Shown: in pieces, positions 3,343-5,524 of the stretch | How positions within the stretch are numbered: position 1 is the stretch's first letter | Layout: every line of letters begins with the position of its first letter | Assembly: GCA_903858195.1 (NCBI GenBank) | Contig: CAIOHW010000095.1 | Coordinates: 1 to 5,524 of the forward strand | Direction: 5' to 3' | Length of the DNA stretch: 5,524 bases | Origin: Oligoflexia bacterium | GTDB lineage: Bacteria; Bdellovibrionota; UBA1018 | Notes under the pieces: model-generated | Seen by the model: only the letters and a program-made list of their open reading frames with translations | The model's database searches: none | Told to the model about the DNA's origin: nothing | Position numbers and translations under genes: made by a program

Positions 3343-5524
3343 ATGGGGGAGATCTCTCAAAAGAGACAGCGTCCTACGCCGCCGCTTTCGGCGCTGCTTG
3401 GGCTTGGGCTCACGCTCCTCTCAGCCTGCTTTCAGACCACGCGTCTCATCACCCAGCCTCCGGGAACGAACAACCCGGGCGTACAGAATCCATTCGGTGG
3501 CGGCGGCGGGGGGAGCGGATCGGGTAGCAGCCTGAGTGCCTGCTCACCGTACGAGGTCGGTACGAACTTTCGCAATTACTGCGACTCCTGCCTTGCGGAA
3601 CTCGCCAACGTGGACTGCGGTGGAGCAGCGCCAAACACCGCCTGCCCCACTGCCGCAAGGCTCGACTCGTGCCTGAACTTTGCTCTCCAAAATAACCGGA
3701 TCTGCACCCTGAATTGCGGCATCGGTCTTGAGCTCTTGTCCGACTGCACCTGCGGAACCAGCGGCGGGAGCGGTGGCGGATCGGGAGGCGGAAGCGGCGG
3801 CTCCAGCCAGCAGGGCCAGTACCCGCCAAACTCAACCGCTCGCTTTCTTGGAAGCTACGCCTTCAGCCAGGATCCCACTTCCTGCACCATTCCCTCGGTC
3901 CTCGAGCTCAATGTCCAAAACCAGACCCAGAGTCTCGCCTCCCAGAATGGTTATGCCTTCGTCCCCCAATCCCTCAGTGATCTGCCTACTGCGCGGCATG
4001 TGTGGAACGTCCAGCAACCCTTTTTCCACTCGCTCTCCAACCGCGTGCGCTCGGCCATCCAGTTCTGGATCGGTCTTGGCGATACGAGCAGCTACACGCT
4101 TGAGTATGTGGAGCGATTCTCAGGAGCTGAAGGCCAGTTTGGATCTTCTACCGCTACGCCCGTGCCCGCGATTCAGACCCGCTGGAGCCATGAGATCGGC
4201 CAGCTGAGTGCCACCCACAACCGGGTGCTTGCCAACCTCTACGCCACCGACACCTATTTGAACCGGGTGATGGAACTCTCTACGGATGACGTCTCCCCGG
4301 CTCCCAGTGCCTCGCCGATCATCGACAACTCGACGCGCCGAAAACTCATGCGCCCTTATGGGATCACGATCTGGGAGCCGAGCCCGGCCCCTTATACCAG
4401 TCCCCCACCCACAGTCACCCCGGCACCGGATGTCTATGTCGGCAATTGGGGTCATGCAAGCGGCCTCACACCGGGCGCCGATTCGGGCTTCATCGTTGCC
4501 AACTGCACCCATGGAAACACCAGTGGCTTTTGCGCGAACACGAGCTGCATCGAGTATGTAAATACATTGGGTAGCGTCGCGGGCTTTTCTACGCGCGGCT
4601 TTGCCTTCCCAGAGGTGAACCCCACCCCAAGTCCGATCGTGAACAACGCGGATACTCCCTGCGAAGCTCCCCCTTCAGCTGATAGGGGGCGCTACCGGGT
4701 GATCGAGGAGAATCTCCCACTCCCGGGGGGGATGGACTTTCTTGAAAACGGCAACGACAACAAACTCTTTGTGGCGCTCCCGCTTGCCCGAAAAATCCGG
4801 GTGATTTCGTCCACAGTCACAGCGTCGAATGTCGAGGCACAGGGTCTCACCTGGAGCGTCACGACCAGTCCGAGCCCCTCTTCAAGTATCAACACCTCTG
4901 TAAATGCAGATCTAGATGACTGGATCCAAGTCGGTGTACCCGTAGTCGTTTGGGGGCAGGCGACGTGTAGGACTGCTGGCACTAACCTGGACGACCATCG
5001 CAACACGCTGCCTCCCCCGCTCTCACGTGAAACAATCTACTGGGTGGTGAACATCAACGCCGGCCGCACCTCGCTCGGGCTTGCACTCCAGCCCGGAGGA
5101 AATCCCATCGCGCTGAGCCCCATCCCTGGAGACAATGGCAATACCAGCACCTGCGACAATGCCCTCAACTCAGGCACGATCACCCTTGCCCGATGGAACC
5201 GAAGCTCCCCAGACTTTCAGCCTGACGCTCCCCAAGTGCTGAGCAACCCCTCGGATGTGAAAGTCGATGCAGCAAGTCACCTTGCCTATGTCACCGATTA
5301 TGATCAGGGTGTGCTGTGGCAGGTGAGCCTCGACTCCACTACCCGCCTTCCGGACAACACCTCTTGGACTCCGCTCAATGCGATCCCCTCAGGTAGCGCG
5401 CCACCGCCGGATGCAGCGCCCGGACCATCGGGCACACCCATCCCCTACAGGCTCATCCGGCCGATCTCGATGAGTCTAGCCCTGCCCGACGATCGCAACG
5501 CCGGTTTCAAAGCCGATGTGCTGA
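3343..5524 (+). CDS. Large modular secreted lipoprotein of unknown function, partial (C-terminus beyond window)
   Basis: The frame is open from the ATG at 3343 to the window edge (727 codons). Basic residues (K7, R8, R10), a hydrophobic stretch and the lipobox LSAC (26-29) mark a signal peptidase II lipoprotein. Phe follows the lipidated C29, which by the usual Lol rule favours the outer membrane. In order: a Gly/Ser linker (52-63); a region with ten cysteines (67, 80, 83, 92, 101, 110, 121, 125, 135, 137), suited to disulfides outside the cytoplasm; a second Gly/Ser linker (138-155); then a long Ser/Thr/Pro/Asn-rich, beta-looking region. Three segments with LYATD, LFVAL and AYVTD cores (about 287-313, 464-489, 636-662) resemble blades of YVTN/NHL-type beta-propellers. 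Residues about 525-600 resemble a module seen in phage tail and surface proteins. The gene starts 9 nt after the comM stop; AAAGG directly abuts the ATG, too close for a good ribosome site, suggesting translational coupling. I do not recognise a named family. A surface or binding role is inference. Confidence 0.8.
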   Translation, partial: MGEISQKRQRPTPPLSALLGLGLTLLSACFQTTRLITQPPGTNNPGVQNPFGGGGGGSGSGSSLSACSPYEVGTNFRNYCDSCLAELANVDCGGAAPNTACPTAARLDSCLNFALQNNRICTLNCGIGLELLSDCTCGTSGGSGGGSGGGSGGSSQQGQYPPNSTARFLGSYAFSQDPTSCTIPSVLELNVQNQTQSLASQNGYAFVPQSLSDLPTARHVWNVQQPFFHSLSNRVRSAIQFWIGLGDTSSYTLEYVERFSGAEGQFGSSTATPVPAIQTRWSHEIGQLSATHNRVLANLYATDTYLNRVMELSTDDVSPAPSASPIIDNSTRRKLMRPYGITIWEPSPAPYTSPPPTVTPAPDVYVGNWGHASGLTPGADSGFIVANCTHGNTSGFCANTSCIEYVNTLGSVAGFSTRGFAFPEVNPTPSPIVNNADTPCEAPPSADRGRYRVIEENLPLPGGMDFLENGNDNKLFVALPLARKIRVISSTVTASNVEAQGLTWSVTTSPSPSSSINTSVNADLDDWIQVGVPVVVWGQATCRTAGTNLDDHRNTLPPPLSRETIYWVVNINAGRTSLGLALQPGGNPIALSPIPGDNGNTSTCDNALNSGTITLARWNRSSPDFQPDAPQVLSNPSDVKVDAASHLAYVTDYDQGVLWQVSLDSTTRLPDNTSWTPLNAIPSGSAPPPDAAPGPSGTPIPYRLIRPISMSLALPDDRNAGFKADVL
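3496..3531 (+). repeat. First Gly/Ser linker of the lipoprotein
   Basis: This segment encodes six glycines followed by alternating Ser/Gly (residues 52-63), between the lipidated N-terminus and the cysteine-rich region. It includes a GGC triplet run and a G6 tract at 3508-3513. It is probably a flexible spacer lifting the next domain off the membrane. Confidence 0.65.
3541..3753 (+). other. Cysteine-rich domain of the lipoprotein
   Basis: Residues 67-137 contain ten cysteines in 71 positions, including C80-x2-C83, C121-x3-C125 and C135-x-C137. The even number and export signal favour five disulfides, although metal binding cannot be excluded. Gly/Ser linkers on both sides mark it as a separate folding unit. 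I cannot assign it to a known family. Confidence 0.6.
3754..3807 (+). repeat. Second Gly/Ser linker of the lipoprotein
   Basis: Residues 138-155 are almost entirely Gly and Ser in a GGGS-like pattern. All four glycine codons and several serine codons are used, so the pattern is kept at protein level and is not a recent DNA repeat expansion. It separates the cysteine-rich domain from the long beta-rich part. Confidence 0.7.

Noticed and set aside
3449..5006. Several frames of 60-160 codons on both strands within the lipoprotein gene
   Set aside because: The frame starting at 3343 stays open to the window end and has a clear lipobox. The others are short, arginine-rich and lack start signals or motifs.
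1207..5524. TAG used as a sense codon, given the two same-frame TAG junctions
   Set aside because: No in-frame TAG interrupts the readable coding stretches (comEC 369, comM about 564, lipoprotein 727 codons), and both TAGs fall exactly where the families should end. Normal stop use is the simpler reading.

Overview
The window is a gene-dense piece of a GC-rich (roughly 60% by eye) Gram-negative bacterial chromosome. The Gram-negative reading rests on a lipoprotein signal with a non-aspartate residue after the lipobox cysteine. The sequence alone does not fix the lineage. A deltaproteobacterial or Bdellovibrionota-like organism would fit, but that is a guess.

Layout. Positions 1-1109 on the minus strand hold an open reading frame that runs off the left edge and encodes a ComEC/Rec2-family membrane protein, the DNA-uptake channel of natural transformation. 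A 97-bp intergenic region (1110-1206) separates it from a divergent, tightly packed plus-strand cluster. That cluster contains a small membrane-anchored J-domain protein (1207-1623), a ComM/YifB-type AAA+ ATPase (about 1639-3333), and a large modular lipoprotein that runs off the right edge (3343-5524). The gaps inside the cluster are about 9-15 nt, so it looks like one operon. No RNA genes, insertion sequences, CRISPR arrays or convincing intrinsic terminators were found.

How the genes may work together. ComEC imports single-stranded DNA. ComM is known from other bacteria as a helicase that extends recombination of imported DNA by branch migration. Their divergent adjacency suggests a natural-transformation locus. 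The J-domain protein between them has one N-terminal membrane segment and a cytoplasm-facing HPD motif. It could recruit an Hsp70 to a membrane site, possibly for ComM or the uptake machinery, but that is inference. The lipoprotein has a ten-cysteine region bounded by two glycine-serine linkers, then three blade-like segments and a segment resembling a module common in phage tail and surface proteins. I do not recognise it as a named family, and it is the least explained part of the window.

The points most worth following up are the J-domain/ComM pairing, the enlarged cysteine loop in ComM, the divergent N-terminus of ComEC, a strong stem-loop at the 3' end of comM, the fact that all three plus-strand genes share one reading frame separated by single TAG stops, and the mosaic lipoprotein.
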